A model generated the notes under the pieces. The model was given only the letters and a program-made list of their open reading frames with translations, did not search any database and was not told the DNA's origin. From positions 1-64,000 of the forward strand of contig JAIQGA010000001.1 in assembly GCA_020072925.1 (NCBI GenBank): 64,000 bases of DNA, in the 5' to 3' direction. Numbering within the stretch: position 1 is the first letter of the stretch; each line of letters begins with the position of its first letter. This document shows positions 8,171-15,802 of this stretch, in pieces. A program made the translations under genes and the position numbers. The DNA is from Terriglobia bacterium. GTDB taxonomy: Bacteria > Acidobacteriota > Terriglobia > UBA7540.

Positions 8171-9331
8171 TCAGGCGGGAATGGCGGCTGCTTTGGGCTG
8201 ATAGACGCAGCGGGGCTCTCCAGCGAGGGGATCGCCCGTCAGGGCATAGGCGCGGGCGCGAGAGCCGCCGCAGACGTTGCGGAACTCGCACACGCCGCAC
8301 TTGCCCTTCAACTGCGAAGTGTCGCGCAGGGAAACAAAGAGGGGGGAATACCGGTAAATGTCGGCGAGCGACTGCCGCCGGACGTTGCCCGCCGAGACCG
8401 GCAGGAAGCCGCTCGGGAAGACCTCGCCGAAGTGCGAGACGAAGACGAAGCCCTTGGCATCGTTCAGGCCCCGTGGCGCGCGGCCGATGCCGTCGGACGC
8501 GTCTAGGCCGGGATAAGGTCGGCGGCGCGAGCTGTTGGAACCCGCATCGCCGCTGCCGGCGGCCGAGGCCCCTCGCCGCTCCGCAGTCCGTTGTTGGAGC
8601 AGATAGCGGCGATAGTGCTGCGCCTCCGTGGTTTTGATATCGAATTTCACGCGGCGCGAAACGTCATGAAGTCTCGCGAAGACCTCTTCGAATTCTTCCG
8701 CGCTGATCAGATCTGAAGTCTGGCCGCGCCCCGTCGGCACCAGAAAGAACACGCTCCAGAGCCTGATGTCGAGCGTCTCGAGCAGCCGCACGATGGCGTC
8801 GAAATCCGCGAGGTTCCGCCGGGTGATCGTGGTATTGATCTGCACGGGCAGGCCAAGCTCGCGCGCCCAGCGGATGGCGCGCAGCGTCCATTCATACGAC
8901 CCCGCCACGCGCCGGAACGCGTCGTGGATTTCCGCGCTCGATCCGTCCAGGCTGACGGCGAGGCGCGCCAGCCCGCGGCGCTGCAATTCCGCGATGGCCT
9001 CGCGCGTCAGGAGCGGCGTAGCGCTCGGCGTGAGCGAGGTCCGCACGCCGCGCGAGGTGGCGTACTCGATCAAATCGTAAATATCCGGCCGCTTCAGCGG
9101 ATCGCCGCCCGTCAGGACAAAGACCGGCACCTGCATCGCCGCGATCTCGTCGATCAGCCGCTTGCCTTCCTCGGTGGAGAGTTCCAGGGGATTGCGAAAC
9201 GGCTGCGCCATCGCCCGGCAGTGGACGCACGCCAGATCGCACGCCTGCGTCACCTCCCAGATCACAATGAACGGGCGCTCGTTGAAATCCAGCTTCGGCC
9301 GCTCTGCACGGGTTGTATCCCACTGCTCCAT
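8171..9331 (-). CDS. Radical SAM/SPASM protein, haem-d1/AhbD-like family
   Basis: 386 residues. The ATG at 9331 is preferred because GGGAG lies 7 bases before it. The radical SAM cluster motif is CDLACVHC (CX3CX2C) near residue 31, preceded by LDFNERPFIVIWEVTQ. The C-terminal SPASM region has CGVCEFRNVCGG and a last Cys at EPRCVY for auxiliary Fe-S clusters. The opening and overall length resemble the TIGR04053/NirJ/AhbD branch, whose characterised members act on haem-like tetrapyrroles. The actual substrate is unknown. It is transcribed away from a DUF542 gene and a DUF542-NnrS fusion, and a TGAC-N4-GTCA palindrome lies 60 bases upstream, so an NO-linked role is inferred. A Ser/Gly/Arg-rich linker near residues 255-300 is probably disordered. 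Confidence 0.85.
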   Translation of the reverse strand: MEQWDTTRAERPKLDFNERPFIVIWEVTQACDLACVHCRAMAQPFRNPLELSTEEGKRLIDEIAAMQVPVFVLTGGDPLKRPDIYDLIEYATSRGVRTSLTPSATPLLTREAIAELQRRGLARLAVSLDGSSAEIHDAFRRVAGSYEWTLRAIRWARELGLPVQINTTITRRNLADFDAIVRLLETLDIRLWSVFFLVPTGRGQTSDLISAEEFEEVFARLHDVSRRVKFDIKTTEAQHYRRYLLQQRTAERRGASAAGSGDAGSNSSRRRPYPGLDASDGIGRAPRGLNDAKGFVFVSHFGEVFPSGFLPVSAGNVRRQSLADIYRYSPLFVSLRDTSQLKGKCGVCEFRNVCGGSRARAYALTGDPLAGEPRCVYQPKAAAIPA

Positions 9332-9390
9332 CGATTGCTCCCTCATCTTGCTTCGCCGCCCATTGAACCATCCGGCATGGACCGCGCCAA

Positions 9391-9402
9391 TGACTCAAGT
9401 CA
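9391..9402. promoter_or_regulatory. TGAC-N4-GTCA palindrome upstream of the radical SAM gene
   Basis: Perfect inverted repeat TGACTCAAGTCA, ending 60 bases before the radical SAM ATG on the minus strand. A class II position (centre at -41.5) would place the -10 box near 9362-9367, where the minus strand reads TTCAAT (4 of 6 to TATAAT). The half-sites match the TTGAC/GTCAA core of CRP/FNR-type regulators such as DNR and NnrR. A twin site lies at 9588-9599. Confidence 0.55.
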
Positions 9403-9414
9403 CAGGGGAAGTCG

Positions 9415-9580
9415 ACAGTTGACAGTCGACAGTTGACAGTCACTGGCGGTCGAAAGTTGAAAGTCAAAAGTCGAAAGGCAATCGGCCATGGGACTTTGGG
9501 GTGGCCGACCTCTATCCTTGAATCAGCTGTTCCAGATTCTCGGCTGCCGACTTTTGACCTTCGACCTTCGACTTTCGACT
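9415..9580. repeat. Text-like repeats in the divergent promoter region
   Basis: Runs of GACAGTTGACAGTCGACAG (9411-9440) and GTCGAAAGTTGAAAGTC (9445-9478), then CTTTTGACCTTCGACCTTCG and CGACTTTCGACTCTG (9551-9584). They sit between the two palindromic operators of the divergent promoters and are the same word family found in other gaps of the window. Confidence 0.65.
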
Positions 9581-9587
9581 CTGCCTG

Positions 9588-9599
9588 TGACCGAAGTCA
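9588..9599. promoter_or_regulatory. TGAC-N4-GTCA palindrome upstream of the DUF542 gene
   Basis: Perfect inverted repeat TGACCGAAGTCA, ending 62 bases before the ATG at 9661. It has the same half-sites, the same central AA and nearly the same distance to its start codon as the site at 9391-9402 on the opposite flank. This symmetry argues for a true operator of a shared regulator. No strong -10 is visible (weak TAACCT near 9623). Confidence 0.55.
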
Positions 9600-9660
9600 T
9601 CGTGCCGGTTCCTACCCTCCATTAACCTCGAACCGTTCGAATTCGAAAGGAGAGAGTTCC

Positions 9661-9867
9661 ATGATTGAACCCACTATGAAGGTAGGAGATATCGCCAGGA
9701 TTTGGCCCGAAACGATGAAAGTCTTTGCGCGCTACGGGCTGGACCTTTGCTGCGGCGGGGTGCATCCGCTGAGTTATGCCGCGCAGAAGCACGGCTTTAA
9801 CCTGGAGAAAATGTTGCAGGAGCTGAACGCCGCCGTCGATGTCCCCAGCGTCGCTCCGCAGAGGTAA
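9661..9867 (+). CDS. Stand-alone DUF542 (ScdA N-terminal) protein
   Basis: 68 residues from the ATG at 9661, with AAAGGAGA 7-9 bases upstream. The frame is open further upstream but that part is repeat sequence. The whole protein is one ScdA_N/DUF542 domain: VGDIARIWPETMKVFARYGLDLCCGG with the diagnostic CCGG. In ScdA/YtfE/RIC proteins this domain precedes a di-iron hemerythrin domain that repairs Fe-S clusters damaged by NO or oxidants. No hemerythrin domain is present here. The next gene carries a second copy fused to a membrane protein, and the upstream palindrome suggests NO-type control. Confidence 0.85.
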   Translation: MIEPTMKVGDIARIWPETMKVFARYGLDLCCGGVHPLSYAAQKHGFNLEKMLQELNAAVDVPSVAPQR

Positions 9868-9924
9868 GGGCGGAGGATGCGCAGCCGGGCAATCGAAGCT
9901 CCGGTGTGCCTTTTGGTTTTGCGT

Positions 9925-10000
9925 TTTTGCTTTTCAACCTTCGACTTTTGACTTTCAACTCTAACTCTTGACTGTCAACTGTCGACTCTTAACTGTTTTC
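9925..10000. repeat. Text-like repeats before the DUF542-NnrS gene
   Basis: CAACCTTCGACTTTTGACTTTC, then CTCTTGACTGTCAACTGTCG type words. They separate the DUF542 gene from the fusion gene by 144 bases in total and belong to the repeat family seen in other gaps. Confidence 0.6.
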
Positions 10001-10011
10001 CCGAGGTCAAC

Positions 10012-11583
10012 ATGCCCAGCACCGAAAAACCTGCAATCCAGATCACGAAGATGACGAGCGTGGCGGAAATCGTGAAGCGCTGCCCCACCGCGCGCCGCAT
10101 CTTCGACAAATACGGCTTGAAAGGCTGTGGCGGCGAATACGGGCCGACGGAGCCGCTGGCGTTTTTCGCCGCGGTACACAAGGTCAACGTCGAAGCCCTC
10201 GTCGCTGAACTGAACGCCGAGATGGCGAATCCCACGCCCGACAAGTACGTTTACCAGGAATCGCTCGCCGACTACATCTACCGGCGATTCTTCAAGGCCG
10301 CGATTTTGATTATGCTCTCGATCGGCGGCCTGTGGGGGGCGGTGAATCTGCTGCAAATCGCGCTCGGCGCCAACTTCCTCCAGGTGCGCCTGATTCCCGC
10401 CATTCACGCGCACGCCCACGCCATGATCTTCGGCTGGGTAGGTTTGTTCGTGATGGGCTTCGCCTACCAATCGTTCCCACGCTTCAAGTACGTCACGCTC
10501 TGGCGGCCCGACCTCGCCAACCTGACGCTCGTCTTGATGCTCGTTGGCATTGTGAGCCGTGGCGCGGCGGAATTGTTGCAGCCCATGCCGGTGGGGATGG
10601 GCCTGGGGATTCTGGCCGCGGCCACGGAGTTCGCCGCCATCAGCCTGTTCGTCATCATCATCCTCAAGACGGCGCGGCAATCGATTGAGCCGCACAATCC
10701 CTACGAAAAGTTCATCTTCGGCGCGCTCTTCTGGTTCCTGGCGCAGGCGCTGCTGAGCGATTTCTTCTTCTTCGCCAAGGCGACCGCCGCGTCGCCGGAG
10801 GAATTCATCCGTCGCATGGCGCTGATCGACGGCCCGCTGCGCGACATGCAATTATTCGGCTTCGCCACGCTGATCATTGCGGGCGTCAGCCAGCGTTTTG
10901 TGCCCGCCGTCTACAGCCTCGGCAATCCCAAGCACGATCGCCAGACGCTGATTTTCTGGCTCATCAACGGCAGCCTGGTGCTTGCCGTCGCGAGCTACGT
11001 CCTGCTGCTCACCACCGGCAACATGCTGTTCGCCGCGGGCCTCGAGTTTGCTTACCTGCTGATGGTGCTCTGGGCGGTGCTGCTGGTGATGCAACTCCGC
11101 ATCTTCAGCAAGACCACCGAGCCCGACCGCAGTTGGAAATTCATCCGCGCGGCGTACGTGTGGCTGCTGTTTGCCATGGCCATGCTGCCGTTCTTCATGG
11201 TGTACGGCGTGCTGACGCATCAGGGCTTCGCGCACTCCTACATGGGCGCGCACCGGCACGCGTTCACGGTGGGCTTCATCAGCCTGATGATTCTGGGCGT
11301 CTCGGCGCGTGTGGTGCCGATCCTGGCGGGCGTCGACGCGAAGGACGTGAGCGCGCTGTGGGGGCCATTCATTCTCCTCAATGTCGGCTGCGCCGGCCGC
11401 GTGGGGCTGCAAATTCTCACGGATTTTCTCCCTCGCATCGCGTATCCGCTCGTCGGCCTCACGGGCTTCGTTGAGGTCACGGCGCTGGCGTGGTGGGGTC
11501 TGGAACTCTGGCACACCATGAATCTCTCCAAGACCCACCGCGCCAAGCTGCTCGGTGCGCCGCTGCCCGCTCCTGCCAAGTAG
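10012..11583 (+). CDS. DUF542 domain fused to NnrS-like multi-pass membrane protein
   Basis: 523 residues; GAGG lies 5 bases before the ATG. Residues about 13-71 are a DUF542-type domain (SVAEIVKRCPTARRIFDKYG, then GCGG in place of CCGG). From about residue 92 on there are roughly 12 transmembrane segments, with His-rich helices AIHAHAHAMIFGW (His132, 134, 136) and GAHRHAFTVGF that could bind haem or copper. This fits the NnrS family, haem/copper membrane proteins induced with nitrite and NO reductases and linked to NO tolerance; a more general haem-copper oxidase subunit-I-like fold is the alternative. Fusion to the same small domain encoded by the preceding gene ties the two together, probably in Fe-S or haem protection under nitrosative stress (inference). 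Confidence 0.72.
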   Translation: MPSTEKPAIQITKMTSVAEIVKRCPTARRIFDKYGLKGCGGEYGPTEPLAFFAAVHKVNVEALVAELNAEMANPTPDKYVYQESLADYIYRRFFKAAILIMLSIGGLWGAVNLLQIALGANFLQVRLIPAIHAHAHAMIFGWVGLFVMGFAYQSFPRFKYVTLWRPDLANLTLVLMLVGIVSRGAAELLQPMPVGMGLGILAAATEFAAISLFVIIILKTARQSIEPHNPYEKFIFGALFWFLAQALLSDFFFFAKATAASPEEFIRRMALIDGPLRDMQLFGFATLIIAGVSQRFVPAVYSLGNPKHDRQTLIFWLINGSLVLAVASYVLLLTTGNMLFAAGLEFAYLLMVLWAVLLVMQLRIFSKTTEPDRSWKFIRAAYVWLLFAMAMLPFFMVYGVLTHQGFAHSYMGAHRHAFTVGFISLMILGVSARVVPILAGVDAKDVSALWGPFILLNVGCAGRVGLQILTDFLPRIAYPLVGLTGFVEVTALAWWGLELWHTMNLSKTHRAKLLGAPLPAPAK

Positions 11584-11760
11584 GGTCTTGGGTCGGCCCG
11601 CGGTTTTACCCAAAGGAATCCACACACGCGAACCTGGACCCCCGCGGGGGTGACCCGCTGGCACACGTAGCACGGCCTGGGTTCGGCACGGTACCAACCA
11701 CGGCTTTCACCGGCACCCCAAACGATTACCAGTTGGGATACAATAAGTATCGAGGTAAAT

Positions 11761-11988
11761 ATGCCGGACTTGGCCGAAGTACTGAAAAATGCCCTGAGCC
11801 TGGATGTCGATGATCGTGCGGCTCTGGCGGAAAGGCTTTTGGCCAGCCTCGATGACCTGGGCGAACAAGAGGCGGAACGTCTCTGGGCGGAGGAAGCGCG
11901 AAGGCGCTTGGAGGAGTACCGCGCGGGGCGAGTCGGGACTGCGGACGCTCGAGACGTTGCGAGGAAGGCGCAAGAACTCTTCCGGTGA
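11761..11988 (+). CDS. Addiction-module antitoxin (TIGR02574/PF09720 type) without toxin
   Basis: 75 residues, acidic and helical. It starts MPDLAEVLKNALSLDVDDRAAL and contains LAERLLASLDD, the usual pattern of PF09720 addiction-module proteins. These are normally followed within a few bases by a RelE/ParE-type toxin. Here the next 30 bases lead instead into a hicB-like gene, so the antitoxin is orphaned. No strong ribosome-binding site precedes the ATG (GAGGTAAAT). Function as an antitoxin is family inference. Confidence 0.75.
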   Translation: MPDLAEVLKNALSLDVDDRAALAERLLASLDDLGEQEAERLWAEEARRRLEEYRAGRVGTADARDVARKAQELFR

Positions 11989-12018
11989 ATGCCCCACGAG
12001 CCCGCCGAGGATTGAACC

Positions 12019-12213
12019 ATGAAAACGATGAAGTTTACCGACTGGCGAGACGGGGACTATTACCTTGGCTTCCTCAATGACTACCCCGATTATCAGACCC
12101 AGGGGATGTCGAAGGAATAACTGGTGGGCAATCTCAAAAGTCTCCTGGTCGATCTCGAGTCAGGGGAGGTGCCGTACGTTCGCAAAGTGGAAGAGTTGAC
12201 TGTGGCAGAATGA
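12019..12213 (+). pseudogene. hicB: HicB-type antitoxin broken by an in-frame TAA
   Basis: Read from the ATG at 12019: a HicB-like peptide (MKFTDWRDGDYYLGFLNDYP then QGMSKE) stops at TAA 12118-12120. The frame continues in register as LVGNLKSLLVDLESGEVPYV to a TGA at 12211, which overlaps the hicA start. The family usually reads GxSxEEL at this point, so a single GAA to TAA change explains the stop. As written, the antitoxin is cut to 33 residues. Its C-terminal part could only be made by readthrough or reinitiation. A sequencing error is possible. Confidence 0.75.
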
Positions 12214-12389
12214 AGCGACAGGACCTCATCAGGAAGCTGGAAGAAATAGGCTGTGTGCTGGTCCGGCATGGCGGACGGCACGATTGCTACACCAACCCGG
12301 CCATCAAGAAGTCTCAGCCAGTGCCGCGCCACAATGAGATTCACGAGGGGCTCGCCAAGTCTATCATCAGAAAACCGAGCAAAGATTGA
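12210..12389 (+). CDS. hicA: HicA-type mRNA interferase toxin
   Basis: 59 residues, typical HicA length: MKRQDLIRKLEEIGCVLVRH, then GGRHDCYTNPAIKKSQPVPR and HNEIHEGLAKSIIRKPS. The catalytic His of the family is in GGRHDCY, and the PRHNEI stretch is diagnostic. The ATG overlaps the TGA of the hicB frame (ATGA), the usual translational coupling. Order is antitoxin then toxin, less common than hicA-hicB but known. Toxin integrity contrasts with the broken antitoxin, so it may be silent, inactive, or neutralised elsewhere. Confidence 0.85.
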   Translation: MKRQDLIRKLEEIGCVLVRHGGRHDCYTNPAIKKSQPVPRHNEIHEGLAKSIIRKPSKD

Positions 12390-12418
12390 CAAGTCTGAGC
12401 GGAAAAACCGCGCTCGCC

Positions 12419-12446
12419 GTAGGGGCACGCCATGGCGTGCCCCTAC
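12419..12446. repeat. 28-base perfect palindrome, copy 1
   Basis: GTAGGGGCACGCCA followed by its exact reverse complement. An identical 28-base copy lies at 57194-57221 inside a coding frame. Here it is intergenic, downstream of hicA. Confidence 0.9.
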
Positions 12447-12564
12447 GCTGGGACGCGCGGGTTCCCACGCGGGTTTTGGTGGCTCTTGGCGCGGGGCGGG
12501 GGTATGATTGCAGTGAGGGGCGAGTCCCTCGAATTCATGCCAAAAGCAGTTGAACAATGTCTTC

Positions 12565-12755
12565 GGCATGTCATGCTGAGCCCGTTCGCCGTCAGTCTGG
12601 GTCCTTTGCTTGTCATCCTGAGCGAAGCGAAGGATCCCGGCAGTTCGATCAGGGCAAACTGCGCGAAGCATCGCGGCATCTGCAATTTCCAGCAAATGCC
12701 GGGATCCTTCGTCGTCCCGATTCAATACGTCGGGACTCCTCAGGATGACAGAGTC
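12565..12755. repeat. Dispersed CCTGAGCGAAGCGAAGGATC-type repeat, copy 1
   Basis: Contains GTCATCCTGAGCGAAGCGAA (from 12613), an internal TGCCGGGATCCTTCGTCG and the tail CGGGACTCCTCAGGATGACA. The two ends are roughly inverted (GTCATCCTGAG at one end, CTCAGGATGAC at the other), so the unit can fold on itself. Related copies are at 17318-17430 and 18450-18625. It lies in the gap of about 430 bases between hicA and the NYN gene; no gene is seen there. Confidence 0.8.
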
Positions 12756-12819
12756 CGAGTGTCTTTATGAAACTGCTGGCAGTGCCCGCGGCGGGTTGCC
12801 GGGGGAGGAAGAAGGAACT

Positions 12820-14259
12820 GTGGCCGATGAAAGAATGAAGCTGGCCGTATTTATTGATTTCGACAACATTCAGATTGGTGTGAAGGACACGCTGGGCAAA
12901 GATTTTGACGTCTCCGTGGTCTTGGAAGCGCTCAAGGAGCGCGGCGAGGTGGTGAGCAAAACCGCCTACGGCGACTGGAGCCGCGCGGGCGAGACGAGCC
13001 GCCAGATGACCCAGCACGCCGTGCAGTTGGTGCAGCGCAACGTGACACCGCGCGGCGACAAGAACGGCGCGGACATCAACCTGGCGCTCGACGCGCTGGA
13101 GATGGCGTTCACGCGCGACCACATCAACACTTTCGTGATTGTGGGCGGCGACAGCGACTTCATCGCCCTGGTCGAGAAGCTGAAGCAGTACGACAAGCGC
13201 GTGTACGTGGTGGGCGGGCGGCAATTCACCAGCGGCATATTGCAGCGCAACTGCCACGAGTTCATCGCCTACGAAAACCTGCTGCGCAGCGGCGACGGCG
13301 GGCGGGCGACGCGCAGTTCGCGCGCCTCGGGCCGGGGCGCCACGGAGCGGAGTCCGCTTTCCGCGGCGCTGCCGAACATCCAGCGGGCGCTGAAAGTCCT
13401 GGCCGAGCGCGAGGTTGCTCCGCAACTGGGCCTGCTGAAAAGCACGCTGTTGCAACTCGACGCCACATTCAGCGAGCGCGACTATGGAGGCGGCTCATTC
13501 CTGGAGTTCATTCAAAAGCTCCAGAAGGCCGGCATGGTCAGCCTGAAGAAGACTGAGCGCGGGTATCTGGTGGAAGCGCCGGATTCGGAAGCGGGCAAGG
13601 AAGCGGAAACCCCCGAGGAACCCGCCGAGGCGACCGCGCCCGCCGCGGCCACGCCCGAAGCAGCCCCGAAACCGAAACCCGCGGCGGTGGAAAGCGCTCC
13701 CGCCGAGGGCTTGAGCGCGGCGGACTCACTCGCTTTACTGCAAAAGGTTTTGAGCGACTTTGCCGGGAAAACCCCCAGCCGTCCGCTTTACATGCGCCAG
13801 GTGCGCCAGGCGCTGCGCGCGCTCGACGGTCGCTACGACGAGCGGCAGTCCGGCTTTCGTGGCTTGCTGGATTTGCTCCACCAGGGGCAACGCGAAGGGT
13901 GGTTAAAACTGCACCGCGACCATAAAGGCGTTTGGCGGGTCTTCCCCGTAAGCGCGCCGAGCCCCGACGCTCCGGCCGGCACCGAATCGGTCCCGGAAGA
14001 GGCCGTCGCCGTGGGTGCGGAAGCACCACTGGCGCCGAGCGAGACCGCTCCCGAAGCCGTTCCAGCCTCCGAGTCGGGCGCGGTGGTCGCGGGAGCCGCC
14101 GCCTCAGCGGAAATTCTGCCGCCGGTGGCGGAGGAATCCGCTCCTGCCGAGGCTGCGCCCGCGCGCAAGGGGCGTCGCCCGCGCGCCGCCAAATCCGGCT
14201 CGAGGGCCGGACAGCGAAGAACGCCGCACCGCAAACCTCGCGGATCCACCGAGGCCTGA
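12820..14259 (+). CDS. NYN-domain protein with two OST-HTH/LOTUS-like domains
   Basis: 479 residues from a GTG at 12820 with GAAGGA 4-5 bases upstream; the frame is open further 5' but through repeat sequence. ATG at 12835 is the alternative. Residues about 5-150 form a NYN/LabA (PIN-like) nuclease domain with acidic sites in FIDFDNI, NGADINLALDALEM and VGGDSDFIALVEKL. Two winged-helix LOTUS-like modules follow (about 185-265 and 305-395), then an Ala/Pro/Glu-rich linker and a very basic tail (RKGRRPRAAK). In bacteria this domain set suggests an RNA-binding and possibly RNA-cleaving protein. No partner gene is adjacent on this strand. Confidence 0.85.
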   Translation: MADERMKLAVFIDFDNIQIGVKDTLGKDFDVSVVLEALKERGEVVSKTAYGDWSRAGETSRQMTQHAVQLVQRNVTPRGDKNGADINLALDALEMAFTRDHINTFVIVGGDSDFIALVEKLKQYDKRVYVVGGRQFTSGILQRNCHEFIAYENLLRSGDGGRATRSSRASGRGATERSPLSAALPNIQRALKVLAEREVAPQLGLLKSTLLQLDATFSERDYGGGSFLEFIQKLQKAGMVSLKKTERGYLVEAPDSEAGKEAETPEEPAEATAPAAATPEAAPKPKPAAVESAPAEGLSAADSLALLQKVLSDFAGKTPSRPLYMRQVRQALRALDGRYDERQSGFRGLLDLLHQGQREGWLKLHRDHKGVWRVFPVSAPSPDAPAGTESVPEEAVAVGAEAPLAPSETAPEAVPASESGAVVAGAAASAEILPPVAEESAPAEAAPARKGRRPRAAKSGSRAGQRRTPHRKPRGSTEA

Positions 14260-14455
14260 CCGGAAGGGCCGTGCATTCCCGCGCTTCAAGCTGCCACGCA
14301 ACAGCAGGTATTGCTGATTGCAGATTAGCCGCTGCCGATTTTGGATTTGGTCTGCAATCGTCAACCCCCGACTGGATCGGGGGCAATCGAAAATCGGCAA
14401 ATCAACCTGCGGTATGAAACCCCTCATTCTCGCCCGGCCGCTCCATGCAGCGGCC
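14260..14455. repeat. Short intergenic repeats between convergent genes
   Basis: Holds GATTGCAGATTAGCCG/TGCCGATTTTGG words and a palindrome ACCCCCGACTGGATCGGGGG (about 14361-14380) that could act as a shared terminator of the NYN gene and the fucosidase. No gene seen. Confidence 0.45.
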
Positions 14456-15772
14456 TTACAACTCAAGCACTACGATGGTGTCGTACGTATCGCGCGCGCT
14501 CGCGGGGATTCTGACGAGCACGCCGTCCTCGTTTTCGACGAACTCGGCCTTGCTACCGTCTTTCAGGAAGTGCGCGGATTTCACCGGCGTGGGCAGCTTG
14601 GGCAGAAGCAGCGACGCGTCCTGCCAGTCGAGAATATGCACGTAGACCTTGTTGTCCCGCTGCGTGGTCACCCCCCAGAGGCGCGGCTCGACGGGCCCGC
14701 CGCGCGTGCCATAGATGCTCTCGCCATAGCGTCCCATCCACGCGCCCATTTCTTTTAGCCGCGAGACGAATTCCGGCTGGATCTTGCCGTTGGGCATCGG
14801 CCCGACGTTCAGTAGGAAGTTGGCGTTATTGCCCGCGGCGCGCACCAGGTACTGAATGAGTTGCTGCGTGCTCTTGTAGTGCGAGTCGCCGATGTTAAAG
14901 CCCCAGGCATCGTTCATGGTTTCGCAGGTCTCGAGCGGCAGATCGCTGATGGAGGTCTGATTGAAACCCGCGGTGTTCCTGCCCGGAAGGTCCTTCTCGA
15001 ACATCTGGAAGTCCTCGCCCGGGAAGGGCGCGTGATGGTGGTTCGAGCCGATCAGCGCCTGCGGCTGAAGCTCGTGAATCAGGCGGTAGGTGCGCCCCAA
15101 CCGCCAGTCGGCGTCCGGCTTGTCCCACATGCCGTCGAACCAGATGCCGCCGATTTCGCCGTAGCCGGTCAGAAGCTCGCGCAGTTGGTTGTCCATGTAG
15201 TCGAGGTACCTGTTCCAGTCGCCGCGCTCGGGGCGGCCCGTGGTGTGGCCCGTCGCACCACGCGGGAAGTAGTCCGTGTTGTGCCAGTCGAGTTGCGAGT
15301 GATAGAAGAACAGCTTGATGCCCTGCTTGTGGCACTCCTCCGCCAACATTTTCAGAACGTCCTTGTGGTAGGGCGTGCGGTCGACGATGTTCCAATCCGA
15401 CTGGTGCGTGGCGAACATCGCAAACCCGTCGTGATGTTTGCTGGTAATGGTGATGTATTTCATGCCCGCGGCTTTGGCCAGCGCCACCCACTCGGCGGGA
15501 TCGTATTCCGTGGGATTAAAGAACGTCGGGAGCTTCTCGTACTCCGCGACCGTGAGTTTGCGGTTGTTCATCACCCACTCGCCGTCGCCCAGGACGCTGT
15601 ACACGCCCCAGTGAATAAACATCCCGAACTTCGCGTCCTGGAACCAGCGCCGCGCTTCGAGATTGGCCGGAGCCGGCTGGTAGGAAGTTTGAGCATTCGT
15701 AAACAGCGGAAAGAGCAGCGACCACAAACCCAGTATCAGTGCCAGCTTGAGAAATGCCCGCGACTTGTTCAT
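14456..15772 (-). CDS. Secreted alpha-L-fucosidase, GH29
   Basis: 438 residues with a signal peptide (about 1-28, ending TNAQ). AAGGAGG lies about 10 bases before the ATG. The GH29 barrel starts ARRWFQDAKFGMFIHWGVYS, carries the KHHDGFAMF motif and the nucleophile Asp in GGIWFDGMW, and NANFLLNVGP late in the barrel. It hydrolyses alpha-L-fucosyl ends of glycans in the periplasm or outside. A short C-terminal beta domain follows. It heads a same-strand run of sugar-handling genes (to about 20954), which suggests a scavenging pathway for fucosylated or plant/fungal glycans. Confidence 0.93.
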   Translation of the reverse strand: MNKSRAFLKLALILGLWSLLFPLFTNAQTSYQPAPANLEARRWFQDAKFGMFIHWGVYSVLGDGEWVMNNRKLTVAEYEKLPTFFNPTEYDPAEWVALAKAAGMKYITITSKHHDGFAMFATHQSDWNIVDRTPYHKDVLKMLAEECHKQGIKLFFYHSQLDWHNTDYFPRGATGHTTGRPERGDWNRYLDYMDNQLRELLTGYGEIGGIWFDGMWDKPDADWRLGRTYRLIHELQPQALIGSNHHHAPFPGEDFQMFEKDLPGRNTAGFNQTSISDLPLETCETMNDAWGFNIGDSHYKSTQQLIQYLVRAAGNNANFLLNVGPMPNGKIQPEFVSRLKEMGAWMGRYGESIYGTRGGPVEPRLWGVTTQRDNKVYVHILDWQDASLLLPKLPTPVKSAHFLKDGSKAEFVENEDGVLVRIPASARDTYDTIVVLEL

Positions 15773-15802
15773 GAGAAATCGACCTCCTTCGGTGATTGTT
15801 CC

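Noticed and set aside
9960-9990. TTGACTGTCAA near 9967 as a third operator of the NO-type locus
   Set aside because: The half-sites are one base apart, not four, and it is part of the text-like repeat run.
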